DNA of 64,000 nt from Hydractinia symbiolongicarpus (lineage: Eukaryota; Cnidaria; Hydrozoa; Anthoathecata; Hydractiniidae), in contig NC_079887.1 in assembly GCF_029227915.1 (NCBI RefSeq), positions 21,943,650 through 22,007,649 on the forward strand. The letters run 5' to 3'. This document shows, piece by piece, positions 45,150-59,000 of the stretch (the first letter of the stretch is position 1; the number at the start of each line of letters is the position of its first letter). Made by a program: the position numbers and the translations under genes. The notes under the pieces were generated by a model. That model searched no databases, was not told the DNA's origin, and worked only from the letters and a program-made list of their open reading frames with translations.

Positions 45150-45720
45150 TTTGAATGAATACATAAACGATTGAATGAATGAATAAATGAATGGTAAAGA
45201 AATAAAGTGAATGGCGGACCAAAATTTGTTACTCGATTTTTTGTATCTTACTGTTTCAATGAATGAAGGAATGTAAGAACAAATGAAGGAATGCATCAAT
45301 GTATGAACAAAGGAATGAATTGTTGAAAAATGAACGAGTCAGTGGCCGAGAAAATTTGTTACATGAACTTTTTTATTTTAATTTCTTAAGAAAGGAATGA
45401 AATTACGAACAAATGAATGAATGAATGAATGAATGAATGAATGTATGAATGAACAAAGGAAGGATAAGAAAATGAATGAACGAGTTAATGCCCGATAAAA
45501 ATTTGTTACACTAATTTCTGTATCTGAATTTTTAAACGAATGAATTAATGAAGAAAGGAAGGAAGGGATGAATAAAGGAATGAATGATTTAATGATGAAA
45601 AAATAAATAAACTAATACTGAAACAAAATTTCAAGACTTTTGAATGAATGAATGAATGAATGAATAAAAAATGGAATAGCAAAAAAATGATGACTAACTG
45701 AAAAGCCGACTAAAATTTGC
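45150..45720 (+). repeat. Compound (GAAT)n satellite with a longer recurring block
   Basis: GAAT tracts alternate with a block around AAAATTTGTTAC, seen at about 45220, 45350, 45497 and (as AAAATTTGCTAC) 45712. The longer unit appears to be 130-215 bp and carries expanded tetranucleotide runs. Confidence 0.7.
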
Positions 45721-45735
45721 TACACAAATTTCTAC

Positions 45736-45954
45736 AACGAACGAACGAACGAACGAACGAACGAACGAACGAACGAACGAACGAACGAACGAACGAACGA
45801 ACGAACGAACGAACGAACGAACGAACGAACGAACGAACGAACGAACGAACGAACGAACGAACGAACGAACGAACGAACGAACGAACGAACGAACGAACGA
45901 ACGAACGAACGAACGAACGAACGAACGAACGAACGACGAACGAACGAACGAACG
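45736..45954 (+). repeat. (GAAC)n microsatellite, 219 bp
   Basis: About 55 tandem GAAC units, with one 3-base interruption (ACGACGAA) near 45936. In one frame it encodes T-N-E-R repeats, an artefact of the tract. Confidence 0.97.
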
Positions 45955-45959
45955 CTAGT

Positions 45960-47070
45960 CAGTCAGTTTTAACAGGTGCGCCACACATTCGTACCAATAT
46001 AAATTTAGCAATAATCTTCCGCTATTACTGCGTTTCATCGCCTTTGCCATTAAAAACGATTGGCAGTGGGAGACGAGTTAAAAATGTTTTTTTTAGTTTT
46101 CGACTACGAGAAATGTCAGTCTTCCAAACAATGACTAAACAATAACAACAAAAAATGACTAATTCTTCTGTACAAGAAAGCAACATCGACTTCAATCCTC
46201 CTACCTACCAAAATGTTATGAAAATATTGAATCAAACGTTGTGGCGTGTCAAGAATTCCTTTTAGTTCTAAAAACAACACTACTACACGAACCGAACTTT
46301 TTATCATTGGCATTACGCTCACAAGATACTTTCCTTTTTAGGTTTCGGCAACAGTTTGATGTTGTTAACACATATACTTGAAAGTTCTTGCCTGCATAGC
46401 CAAGCTAAGTTTTATTTGGATACCAATACACCTCGTCTCCTTTTCGGAAAACCACATTCTTTCGTCTCCGTCGATGACTTGCTATTACACGCTCATCTAT
46501 ACGTTTTCTTTATCTTGTATTTCACACGGGGTAAAAAAAAGTCTAAGCTTAATTAAAGACTGAGATTTCATGCTAAAATTCGTTCGTAATATGGTTATAT
46601 TTGTTATTAATGTGCTGTATAATGTCACGTGACTTTTATCTTATCTCTTGGTTCTTTCTTGAGTTTTTTACAAGAAACTTTTAGAGAGAGTTCTACGTTT
46701 AAAAAAAGGTCTGTAAAAGTTAGTTTTGTTTGAATTTAAGAATTAGAACATCCACTAACACATATTAATTCAAAAATATTTGGAAGAAAGAGGATTTCAA
46801 TTCGTGTGAAAAAGCTTAAAGTGTATTTATCGATCAAAAAATTTTTTTAAGGGAACAAAACGTGTGACAGGTCGAGGGATTACAAAGTGCGATATGTTTG
46901 GGATTACAAAGTGCGACAAGTAAGGTTATAAAATGCGATAGGATTACAAAGTGATACACTGCACCAGGCATGTAGCTTAGCTGGCTACTTGCTGTCTTCC
47001 TGGTAGTTATGCTGGCAGGCTACCAGCAAGCTGATTTTAATTTTTTGAACTGATCAGAGTAAGAGTAGGC
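45960..47070. repeat. GGATTACAAAGTGCGATA repeats; otherwise no gene
   Basis: Four copies of an 18-bp box (GGATTACAAAGTGCGATA and variants) lie at about 46878-46952. The rest of the stretch shows no supported gene. Confidence 0.6.
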
Positions 47071-47289
47071 CGCTAGCTACCGTTCCCTGGATAAAAGTCC
47101 AATCGATTTTTACTTTGATTGCTGAACTTCGCGTCGTCCGAAAGAGAACGGATTGATATGTCTACAATACTGTCTGACGCATTTTCTTTTTTCAGTTGAT
47201 AAACAACTTGTTTCAGCAGTACGTGCTTGCTAAACCGGGGGTAAAAATAAATTAGACGGGGCTGTGGCGTAAATAACAGATGGACGTAA

Positions 47290-47386
47290 CGCCACACTTT
47301 GGGGACACAATGCGTGGGTCACAAGAAAGTGACCTGTGATTTTTGTGTCGTGCTCAATGGCTAAATAAATCATCATCATCATCATA
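47290..47386 (+). mobile_element. Retroelement 3' end with ATC tail
   Basis: The sequence TTTTGTGTCGTGCTCAATGG followed by CTAAATAAATC and CATCATCAT (47372-47384) looks like a LINE or SINE 3' terminus with a simple-repeat tail on the plus strand. It abuts the minus-strand LINE that follows. Confidence 0.4.
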
Positions 47387-47429
47387 AAGCATTACATAAC
47401 GCGTGCATAAATTCAATATTTCCCTGCCA

Positions 47430-49760
47430 TACTTCTCGGTCCATAGCAAATGTACATGTTTCTTTCTAAGAGAACGCAAGCTCTGCCTTAATTTTGCGTT
47501 GAAATACATCAATCACAAACTCTTTTTTTTTTAGTGTCCATATTTCTGCATTGTAGAGGAATATTGGCATAACATATGTATCGAACGTTATCATTTTCAT
47601 CGTTTTCTATATTATTATACCCGTATACGTCTTTAGATTTCTGTTTTTAAGTTTAGCTGGTTAGTACTTGTTTCTACTTTTTTAATTTCAGGTGGATTAG
47701 ATATTATCATACTTATTTATGTTAATGTGACGTTTGACTGGTCTTACGGTAGTGTAGTTATGTTCTTGAAGTTGGTATGGTACTGGATTAATTGATTTTC
47801 AATAGCTATTATCTTCGTGTGTTTTCTCCAAGGTTTTAGCTATGTAGAGAGTGAACTCATTCGCTGACATACAGGGGGTCCTGTGTCTGTCTTAAAGAAT
47901 GTACTGGTGTGATTTTTGACTTTTACTGCTAATTTCACTTGGGCAAATTTATAGACAAGATGAAGCTTGTCTGGATAAAGTATCATTTTTTTAATCAGTG
48001 ATCAAGGATTTTCAGTCGATTGAATCAAAAGCTTTGCTCATATCATGCATGATTATGTGCACACGATTTCTATGTAATTGTTCGACTATTTTAGCTGCAA
48101 GGACATGCTCAGTTTTACTTCTGCCTTTAATCTATGCTGCTTGGCTAGGTTGGATGTTATCAAGTTTGATACCAATTCTCTCGATTAAACATATGGCAAG
48201 TATGTTTCGTATACCTTAAAAAAGGATGATAGTTCTCAAATTTTGAGGTGGACCTTCTGGTTTACCAAGTTTAATCTACACAACATTCCTTGCACCATTT
48301 ATTAATTTAGGTTCATCACCTGTTTCGACCATTTTATTGTTAATTAAAGCAATGCATCCTGGACTTTTATTATTATTTATCATTTTGTGTGTAGCTTTCT
48401 TTATTTCTTCTTTTGTGAATGGAATTATCATTTTTCGTTGGTCTAATAATTGGAAGCGGTTCGGTATTTTTATAGAACTGATTTTTTAAAATACTTTAGT
48501 ATAATTTCTGCTTGTTGTTTTTTATTGGCAGTTAACCCTGGTTCAGTCTGGATTGTAAGGATTGTTTTTGTGTTATTTTTTTTAAGTCCCTAATTCTCTA
48601 TGTGTATTCTCTAGATCTTTTAGTGTGCTGGCTAACTTTTCCTTTTGTACATATTTTATGATGTTATGCATTTTCGTCAGTTTTTCATTTCTTTCTTTTC
48701 AAAATGCCTTTCTTTTGATGTTATCATTTGTGGAGTTTCGATCTATGTGCAATTTCTTTTGTCTACCTGATAATCATTTTATTTCAGGATTAGTAATCTC
48801 TTTTTGTTTTTTACTTTCCTTAGCACCTCTGTTGTTGTTTCATAGATCGTTTCCTGAATGATACTCCATCTTTCCTGATTTTTGTTTTGTTCAGGTAAGG
48901 CATTTACACGTTGCTCAAGTTCGTTTTTATATTGAGTTCTAAGTTCTAAGACATTGATGTTTTTTATGTTGATTCTGCTTTTTGGTACAATTTTCTTGTT
49001 ATGCCTTAATGTTATTCTTATGTCGGCTATTAAAATTTTGAGACCTGATTTCGTTTTCATTCTGTTGTAGAATCTGGAGTTATAAGTGGTAATACATAGA
49101 TTTTCTTTCACTAGTCAATTTCATTTCTGTGTGGATTTCTCCTTATCGTGTTGGTTTTTGCGTGAATGTGGTCTTTTGTTCTTTCTGGACTTTTCCAGGC
49201 TGGTGAGATGGTTTGTGTTTAAAAAAGTATTAGATAGTTGTGGTCTATTTTTGCGAATTCAAGGAGTAATTGACCGTTTTCATTTATAGATCCGATTGAG
49301 TATTTGCCAACTATTTTGTTGTATACGTTTTGTGACTGATTATCTGACAGTTTTGTTTTGGCATTAAAGGCACCTCCAACTATCACTACATCTTTGGTTT
49401 TTTTTAATTTTAATACAAATGTGAGACTGTTATAGAACTTGTTTGTTTCTTCTGGGTTTTGTTCAGTTATTTTTGTTGCAGGAGCATAAGCGCTAATGAT
49501 ATATAGCTTATAGTCATTTTTGACGGCAATTGTTAGGAGACATACTCGATCTGATCCGCACTTACAGCTACGCCTTTGCTGGGTTTATCTTTACTACCAG
49601 AATAATAAAGATGTAGTTTTTCTTTGCTTGATTTCAGTTCTATCAAACCAGATCCTTTTATATGAGTTTCTTGTATTGCTGGAGCGGTTAGTTTGTATCC
49701 CAGAATCATTACATTGAAAAAGCCTTGACAGTTAAAACTTTCAATGTGACTGTTTTATTG
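47430..49760 (-). mobile_element. Decayed LINE (endonuclease + RT)
   Basis: The minus strand gives, in order, Q-E-T-H-I (about 49665), Y-I-I-S-A-Y-A-P-A-T-K (about 49470-49500) and V-V-I-V-G-G-A-F-N-A-K-T (about 49390, G-D-F-N altered to G-A-F-N). Then come S-P-E-R-T-K-D-H-I and a linker (49111-48779). RT motif A is M-S-K-A-F-D-S-I-D (about 48030) and the C-terminal block is V-M-P-I-F-L-Y-N-A-E-I-W-T (about 47560). Many stops and shifts interrupt it. The type is RTE/jockey-like and common in cnidarians. Confidence 0.65.
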
Positions 49761-50030
49761 GATTTCATGTTTTGTTGTTTTATGCACTTTTAAGCGAATG
49801 TAAAAACGGCAATCTCGTTGAAGATACAAGTAGCGCCACCACACTTGCCGACCGTTTTTTTCAATAAATGAAGTTCTGCTTACAAAATACAAAAATAACC
49901 CGCTCTACTGTAAAATAGCGACCGAGGTCGAAGTGCCGACCGAGCTTGCGAGGCCGGGAGATATTTTTATTCGTAAAATCCGTAATAGAAACAACACTCC
50001 CGTATTCGCTACCGTTAAATCTAAACAAAA

Positions 50031-50092
50031 ATGTCGGAAGCACCTTTACCACCTGGATGGGAAGCAAAATATGACCCTAATTCTGGTAGATA
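50031..50092 (+). CDS. WW gene exon 1
   Basis: An ATG in the context AAACAAAAATGTC starts M-S-E-A-P-L-P-P-G-W-E-A-K-Y-D-P-N-S-G-R plus two bases of a Tyr codon. The donor is TA/GTAAGTG. It holds the first tryptophan and first beta strand of the WW fold. The upstream 170 bp are less AT-rich and may contain the promoter. Confidence 0.8.
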
Positions 50093-53000
50093 GTAAGTGT
50101 GTAAACTCTATTATGTTTTAGAGTAAACTTACGACCCGTGTGTAGCTACAATATGTAGCTCGCTGAAGTGTAGCTATCTAGAATGTTTTTTTACAGGAGC
50201 TATTATAGCTAGCTAGTTAAGCAAACTTTTGGCTTTGACTCTGATTAAACCATCTTTAGATAGATGGATATGCATATTTTACATGGCTAGCCTCACTAAT
50301 ATCGAGGGATATACCCTGTCTAGTATTTCCAGGGGGGGGGGGGCATGGCTTAGATGAAGAGTCCTTAGAGTATTTAATGCTCGTTTTGAGCTACGCAGAC
50401 CCAATTAGGGCCCGTGCTCTACTAGACAGCATTTTCCCTCACATGGCTTGGGTTAACCCGGGGCTATGGTAACATTTACTCGCCCATGTTGAATCAACGT
50501 CAAGAAGAATCACTTTCATTACTCTGTATATACCTGGTAATACTTCTTCTCCACCACTTCCCAAAGAAATGAGATTGGACAGACCCTGAACAACTACCCC
50601 AAAAACCACAGTTTTCCAGGGCATTCTGGAGCCAGAAAACACAGTATAATTTTTCTTTTTACCAGGAAATTGGAATGGTTAGCTAAGGTTAGAAAAATTT
50701 CCGAATTTCCTGCAGTTAGATAACTGACTACAAATTTTAATGGATGATAGCACATTTTGATAGATTAATTTCTTTCTATTTCGATATTTGTCTCCCTTGA
50801 TTGCGAAAACGACCTGTTTATAATCAGAATGTCCGGATTATGGACGCATGGCCTGATTATGTTTTTTTGCCCTGATTTTGTTGTGGCAACCGAATTATGA
50901 ATGCTGGTCCGCAGACTGTGATTGGCATTTTCTTCGAACTTTTTTGAATGGAACATTAGATAGATGTGCATATTTTACATGGCTAGCCTCACAAATATCG
51001 AGGGATATACCCTGTCTATTATTTCCAGGAGGGGCCATGGCGTAGATGGAGAGTCCTAGAGTATTTAATGCTCATTTTGAGCTACGCAGACACAATTAGA
51101 GCCTGCGCTCTACTAGACAACTCCCGGCAACATCCAACAGCCCACACAGTGTGCCATCTTCCCAATTTCCCTCACATGGCTTGGGTTAACCCGGGGCTAT
51201 GGTAACATTCACTCGTCCATGTTGAATCGCCGTCAAGAGGAATCGAACCCCGGTCTCCCGCACAGAGTACGAGAGCTATAACCACTAATCTACGACGCCA
51301 CCAAACATTCACAAATTATTGACACAGAATGACAGATTTCGTGCTCTTTTTACCCGGGAAGTTTATTTTATGTTTTAAACACCTTTTATACCAAATATAT
51401 AACTAATTTTAAAGCTGTGGATTTCGCTTGCAAAAGTGGTTTTGCCATCTGTGTTGTTTTTCTCTCCTATTTATCATGTCGAACATGATAATCAACTTCA
51501 TCTGTATCAAGTCTGTCCTTATAACCTCTGCCAAATCTTTCTCGATCCGCCTCTGGGCTTTGCCCCAGGAACTATCAAGTCTCTACACTTTCTTACCCAA
51601 TTATCCTCCTCCATTCTTTCCAAGTGCCCCAGTTAATTCAATCTTCTTATCTGGATAACATCTTTAATTCTACGGAGACTTAGCCTGCTTCTTAGCTCAT
51701 CTGAACTCTTTCTGTCTCTCAGACTGGCGTTACACATCCACCTAACCATTCTCATATCATTCCTTTCTAAACGATCAAGATCTTCCTGCTTCACTGACCA
51801 TGTCTCACTACCGTACAACATAACACTTCTTACACAGGCCTCATACAACCTACCTTTTACCTCAATTAACAGGGCTCTGCTAGTCATCAAAGGAAGTAAC
51901 TCTCTGAACTTTTTCCAAGCAGAACCTATCCTGCAAGTAACACTTCTTCCAACACCCCCTTCACTGCCCAACATATCACCTAAGTAACAGAAGTTCTCAA
52001 CTATCTCTAACAAGCCACTGTTGTACATCATTAAAGCTGGAAATACTTCATTCTCTATAATCTCACCTTTGCAACGCTTGCATACAAACTGAATGTCAGC
52101 TCTTAACCTTCCACTAATACTACTGCACTTCTTATGTACCCAATGCTTGCAAGTCTGACAAAAAATTGAGTTACTACCAACCCCTTTCCTGCAAACTCCA
52201 CAAGGCCACTTTCCAACTACAAGGTCACACTTGGCTGCAATGCTACTAATCATGACTTTAGACTTTGCTGTGTTTACCTTTAGCCCTTTCTCTTCTAGTC
52301 CTTTCTTCCACTTCTCAAACTTTTCAACTAATTCTTCCATCGACTCTGCTATGAGAACCAAATCATCTGCATACAATAACTCCCATGGACAACCTGTTCT
52401 GAACTCCATCGACACCGCTTCTAAGACTAGAATAAACAACAAAGAAATAAGTACAGAACCCTGATGTACAAGATTTACACTAAATTCATCACTAAGCGAA
52501 TCGTTAATTCTGACACGACTTCTAGCATTGCTGTACATTAGACTGTACCATTGTAACTAGCCACTCATCCACACCTAATTTTCTCATAGCCCATCAAATA
52601 ACTTTACGTGGCACTCTATCAAAAGCTTTCTCTAAATCTACAAAGGCAAAATAGAGATTCTTTCTCTTTCCTAAATACTTTTCCTGAAGCTGTCTGAGTA
52701 AAAATATTGCATCTGTAGTGCCACGCCCTGAAACAAAACCAAATTGCATCTTATCTATAACAATTCTTTCTCTAAGTAACTTATCAATCACTCTTTCAAT
52801 AACTTTCATTACTTGATCAACCAACTTCAAACCTCTATAGTTACCCCTTTCTAATGCATCACCCTTGCCCTTGAAACAATTCACTATTACACTCGACTGC
52901 CACTCACTCGGAATAGCACCATCCTTTATAATCTGGTTAGCAAGACTTGTAATAAGCTCAACTCCAATATATCCAGATGCTTTTACCATCTCTGCAACAA

Positions 53001-56000
53001 TACCTGATACTCCTGCAGCCTTGCCAATCTTCAATTTCCTAATAGCCTCCACTACCCATTCTGTCTTGATCTGCATAGCTGGCCCTTCTACAACATCATC
53101 ATTAGACAAATTATCCTCGTCCCAATCAAACTCCGTGTTAAGCAACCTCTGATAACGATTCTTCCAAGCTACCTATTTCTCCTCCTCTGTGCTAGCCAAA
53201 ACACCTTCATCATTACATATACACTTCTCACCTACAACATCTTGATTAGTCTTCTTCATTTGCTTTGCTATCTTGAATACCTCATTGCGCTGGTCTTCCC
53301 TTCTTAACACATCTGCAAATCTGTTTCTCTCTGCTTCTGATTTTGCCTTATACACTGCTGTACGAGCGCGACGCTTAGGTTCTAAGTAAATATTTTTACT
53401 ACCACCTGACTTCCACTCTTTCCAAAGTTTCCTCTTTTCCTTTATACACTGGCCAACCTCATTATTCCACCACCAGGTCTATGTCTAGCTGGTCCTTTCG
53501 TCCACCCACAGGTATCATCAGAAGCTTCTAGAAGACAATTCTTCAAAGTAGTCCAAGTACTTTCAACATTGTCACTATCACATTGACCATTGTGGGCTAA
53601 CTGCTGAACTTTTGCACTAAATTGTGCAACAATCTCTTCCTTCTGCTTCCAGACTTTTCGACGGGGCCTGTACTTTCCCTTGGCTTCTTTAACACTCTTC
53701 AAGATAATATCACAAACCAGCAACCTATGCTGGGAAACACACTCTTCCCCGATATAACTTTAACGTCCTTCACCACTTTCTTTTCTGACTTTTTAACCAA
53801 AAAGTAATCTATCTGTGTCTTACAACCACCTGACTCATATGTTATCAGCCTACTCTGTCTCTTACTGAATGATGTGTTGCAAGCCACCATGTCCGTTGCC
53901 ATTCCAAACTCAAGCAATCTCTCCCCTTCCTTATTTCTGCTCCCAAATCCATAGCCTCCATGCACACCTCTATAACCTTCAGATGACTTCCCAACATGAC
54001 CATTAAAGCCGCCGCCCACCATGGCAAGTTCAGTGTCTCCAAATTTTGATGTGACTGCTATTAACTCATCATAAAACTTATCTTTATCTTCCTCACTGAA
54101 TCCACACTGTGGAGCATAAACTGACAGAAAAGTGACAATCCTATTACCTATCAAAAACTTTATCACTATAATACTACTATAAGAATATCACTATAAGACT
54201 ATTAACACGCATTACATCTATTACTTTTTCTACCCACTTCTCTGCAACGAATATGCCAACTCCTCCATATCCATCATTATTACCAATCCAAAATAGCTTA
54301 TACCTTGCCTTCCTACCTTCCACAAATCTCACTGAAGCTCCTCTCCACCTGACTTCCTGAACACAACACATATCAACAGATCTACGTTCTAACATTTCAA
54401 CTACTTCACCTGCTCTACCTCTCAGAGTACCAACATTTACACTAGCCATCCTCAACCTAGTGTTATCTACCTTGTGATGTGATAGCTGGGTAACGGTCTG
54501 ACCATGCTCACACCTGACATCTGTCCTACCGACTATTCTTACGGCCATTAATAAAGAGTTTTTGCATTGTTTTACAGCTGGATGCCCTTCCTAGCGCCAA
54601 CTGTTCGCAGACCAGACTGGGTGTTTTTTAAAGTGACACCATCACTAGGTGTCTTTGATGGAAACAATTCACACCTTGTTATTTTGGAATTGTCTCTGAG
54701 ATTGTTTCAAAAAAATATTTCACATCATTTCATTTTTTAATTAGCATAGCGTGTGATACGAATTTTGAACGATTTTAAAGTAATGTTTAATTTTTTGAAA
54801 TCGTTTAAAATTGTATGGAAATTGTTTCACTAATTTGTAAATCATTTCATTATAACTAAAATCGTTTCATAATCGTTTCAAGATTGTTTTAATATATTTA
54901 TATACTTAAAATCGTTTCACATCATAATTCGTTTCAAAATTGTATCATTATGATAGTTTCAGTATATTTATTTTAGGTCTCTTCAAAGGTGTTTTTTATT
55001 AATTTTATAATGGTCTCTCGATAAAGCCTAATGGGCTGTCGCGTAGGTAAATTTCTACATCATTAAAAATCGCGTATATAAAACATTGTTTATACAGATT
55101 TGCGTATTTTTTTATTCATTAAAATAAAAAAAAGACAACAATCATCCACACATTTAATTTTAATATTTTTGCAAGTAAAATTGTACCTGGTTTACTTTAT
55201 AATTATTTTTAATGTGGGAAAGAGAGAATAAAGAGAGAAAAATTGCTGATATATGGTAACAAATTACTCACACATTATTAATAAAAATATATACAAAAAT
55301 AACATTTTGTTTTACTTGTTCATAATTTAATATGTAATAGTGTTTTTTCAATGTTACGTGTATCAAGCGACTGGTTGAATAAAGTAAATACAAAAATTAC
55401 TCAATTTTACAAGTTTGTTTTTAATATATACAGTACCACTATCAGAAAGCCTAACATTGTGTATCATGTATCATGCGTGACACCCATGATCTTTGTGCTC
55501 ATGCGAGACACCATCTATTGTGTCACGATGCATCATGAGTTTCTCAATCATATAAAAAATAAATCATGTTCGTCACGATGCAATTGTTTCACTGAAGTGC
55601 TACATATTTTTTAAAGTTTTATTGCTTTAAAACAATTTAAATCATAAGCAATTAAAAAAAATACCGTATATATTCGTTTTTTATAACTGCGCAAAACTAT
55701 TTTATATAGTATCACATAATTATTCCCAATAGCATTATTATAAATGTTATCTCTACCAATGTGACACGAAGAGCCATTGTTTAATAGTTTTATTAAATAA
55801 AAGTTTTGCGTGGAGAACGAGCAGCGATAGAAAGCTTTTTTAGATCACGTTTTGAAATTTTAAGAACGGCTATAGAAAAGCTTTGTTAGATCGCATTTTA
55901 ATAATGTTCTGTTATTGTTAATTTTTTTTTAAGTTTAATTTTTTAAAAGCTGACTATAAAAAGCTTAAATACCGTTGAAGCTCAAATTATAAAATCACAA

Positions 56001-59000
56001 AAAAGCTACTGAACGCAAGATATAATAGATATCTCTGTATTCCTTTAACAATTCTTATAATAATTAGTGCAGCCAAAAGTAAAAACAAATCAATTGCATA
56101 TATAGGCTTCTAAAAAAAGGATTATGTTAACTCTAAGCGCTGCAAAGCCTTTGTTAAATCATTCTCTGACTTCGTATTTTGTATACTTTAAATGAATCAT
56201 GATTCTCGTCGCGAAACTAATGTAGTTTTCTTGATCCGTTGCGATGAACATGAACATCACGATAGTTTCGCCATCTAATATCTAATATTTTTATAATCAT
56301 GACTGACACAATAGGATCGTAGATCGTGGATGTTGCACATGATACACGATCACAATGTTAGCTTTCCTGATGGCAGTACTGTAGGTTTTTAATTGGCTCA
56401 ATGATTTCACAGGTTATGGCAACTTTAAAGCTTCGCAAGGACGTTTTCTTGTCGTTTTAAAATGAAATATTGTAACTTCAAAGCTTCGCAGGGACGTTTT
56501 CTTTTCATTTTAGAGGGGAGTCTGGCAACTTTAAAGCTTCGCAGGATTTTTCTCGTCATTTTAGAATCAAATACAGCAACTTTAAAGCTTCACAGGAATG
56601 TTTTCTTGTTATTTTAGAATGAATACGGCAACTTTTTGAAGAAAAGTTAACTTTATATTTAACTAGTTTAATTGGTTTTTAATTAGTTCATTCATTTCGA
56701 AATTTGTTTCAAAAATGCGTCATGTACCTTTAGCATTGTAGTACATTTGATATTTTTACAATTGCACCCAATCGGTCAAACTTTTTTACGAAGTCGTTTC
56801 GAAATCGTTGCAGACCAGTTTTAAAATCGTTTCACTTTTCATAGTATATTATATATAATCGTTTGTGAAAAAAACAATTAATTCATTTCATGATACGATT
56901 ATGAAAGGATGTAAAAAACATAATGAAACGATTCCCTTACAATGAAAATCATTTCAATTCGTATCACAAATGAACCAATCTCAGAGACAAGTCTTACTAG
57001 AGTAAGCTTGCACTTATATATAATGTAAACATGGTTAAAATCATGTCACATACTTAATAACAGTTATCAACACTTTTTTTGCTAGTTTCTTCTTAAATCA
57101 CCTAACTAAGCAAACCACATGGACAGATCCAAGAACCATATTTTATAATTTACCTACGTCATGTCAACAGCCACAATTTGCTTATCAACAGCCAGCACAA
57201 TATCAACAACAGACGGCACAACCAACTACAACATATAACCAACAGCCATCTTTTCGTTATCAACAACCCACTTCGGTATGTATATTTTTCAAATAGACCT
57301 TATTTCCACATCCATTTGATTCCGCGAATTGTGCATGCAGGATGCATGTTGTTTACATCCAAGTTTGAAGAACGTAGCAACAAAATGTTGACTTTTACAG
57401 CTTTTAACTGGCAGTTTCACATAATTGTAGTTAACACAGTTACAAAGAGGGTATTAGTAGTAAGTTAGGTTTAGGTATAGCTAAAACCTAAAACCTACCA
57501 CTTTTTTAGAATGATATGAATACATTTTTATTTTAGTGTTCCCAAGTAACTTTATAGAACTAAAACTTAATATATGTTCATTTTATTAACGCTCAGTGGC
57601 ACTCTATATTACTCTGATCCGTGTTATTCTTCCCCCCACCTAAAATAATAAAAAAACTAGAAATTGATTTTCATAAAAAATGTTAGTGTTCTTTTAATGT
57701 TTTTTGTGCAGTCTTAAGACAATCTAAATTTAAGTGAAAATCGTTTTACGGACTGTAGTTTAGTTGACAATATTTAAAGTCTTATGCAGCATTTTTTATT
57801 AATATTTATAAAGCAGGAGGGTGTTACGACAAACGTATTCTACCTTGTTTTCATTATTTTTCCTGAATGGTATTGTCTGAAAGCCTTGCAGTATTAGATT
57901 TTAGATAGCGTAACACACATAATAAGCATAATGAAGGAGGGTGTTACTACAATAATAATCTGTCTAGTTTTACACTTGTGTTAAACTATTTTAGCGAAAG
58001 GAGCTAATTTTTGTTATAAATCACGTAAAAATTTGATCTTGTTCAACCACATAACTTTTTTGGTGATTACAAAATTAGTGCATCACCCATTTTAGTTTCA
58101 TTGTAACAAATTACCATGAACAAAGAATCAACTAAAAGTAGCCCTAACAATGGTGATCCTAAAGTAACGTTATTGATATGACATCATTTATCATCTTCCA
58201 CATTAAATTGTCACGAGAAAACGTTTTTTTGAAACAAAATTGTTAATTGTTTTCTTCAAAAAGTTTTTCTTGATTTATTATTTTTTTGTTTTCGTGAAAA
58301 TTAGGGTCGGTTGGGGATCGTAGAACAACTAATTAAGTTGGAGTGGCCTTACACAAAATCCTGAAAATTAATTTTAAAGAATTGATTGAATCGTTTACAG
58401 AAAATAATCTCCATGTAATGAAAATATAAAAATATTGTTTTTGACATGACAAGCATTTTGTAGACAAACTTTTACAGAAATGCCTTTCTTTATAGGCGGT
58501 ACATCAGTAACTTTTTTGTGTTTTTTTAAGCAACAATTTCTACATTGTTTTGTGAAATGATCATTTCAAGACAAAATTTGTTTTTGACCAAGCAAAATCA
58601 CTGGACAATTTCATTTGACTGAAAAAATACCAAGATGGTAATGGTAACAAAATTTAAGAATTAGGATATCATCCATTTTGTCAAAGTTATATTTTGAAGT
58701 TTTAAATTGATAGAGGCTTAAAATGCGACCCAAGGAAGCAAGAACTTTACAAGGAATGTTTAAAGTCCAACATTTCCCACCAAGCCAAATTAATATCCTA
58801 CTAATACTGAAATTACAAATGTGTGGAATGTGAGTTATAAATACTTCCAAAACTACTCTCACTTGAAAAAAAGATAAACAAGGTAAGGCACCCGCGAGGT
58901 CAAATTAACTAGTATTTTAATACCACTGTCAGTAAGCCTGGCTAATGTTATTTTCACAGATGTTGTTTGAAAAATAGGTGCTCTTAATAACTGGAGACAC

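Larger units (their letters stand above)
51415..54560 (-). mobile_element. RTE/jockey-like LINE with PHD-like finger
   Basis: The minus strand carries APE endonuclease pieces (54548-53699), a linker (53723-53173), RT (53145-51633) and a C-terminal tail to about 51415, with some six frame breaks. It lies antisense in intron 1 of the WW gene. A related, more decayed 3' part is at 63000-63840. Confidence 0.8.
54690..56990. mobile_element. 2.3-kb non-autonomous DNA transposon
   Basis: Ends TTGTCTCTGAGATTG and, reversed, TTGTCTCTGAGATTGG; 40-65 bp in, both read GTGATACGAATT. Numerous AATCGTTTCA boxes lie within 300 bp of both ends in opposite orientations, like subterminal transposase sites. No transposase frame and no clear target duplication. 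It contains a nested MITE. Confidence 0.65.

Noticed and set aside
45717-46145. Open frame of T-N-E-R repeats, 142 codons
   Set aside because: It is a translation of the (GAAC)n microsatellite; the non-repeat tail has no protein-like features.
51239-51300. Possible tRNA gene on the minus strand
   Set aside because: A and B boxes are present, but the sequence continues into a SINE body shared with 50257-50513, so it is the head of a SINE.
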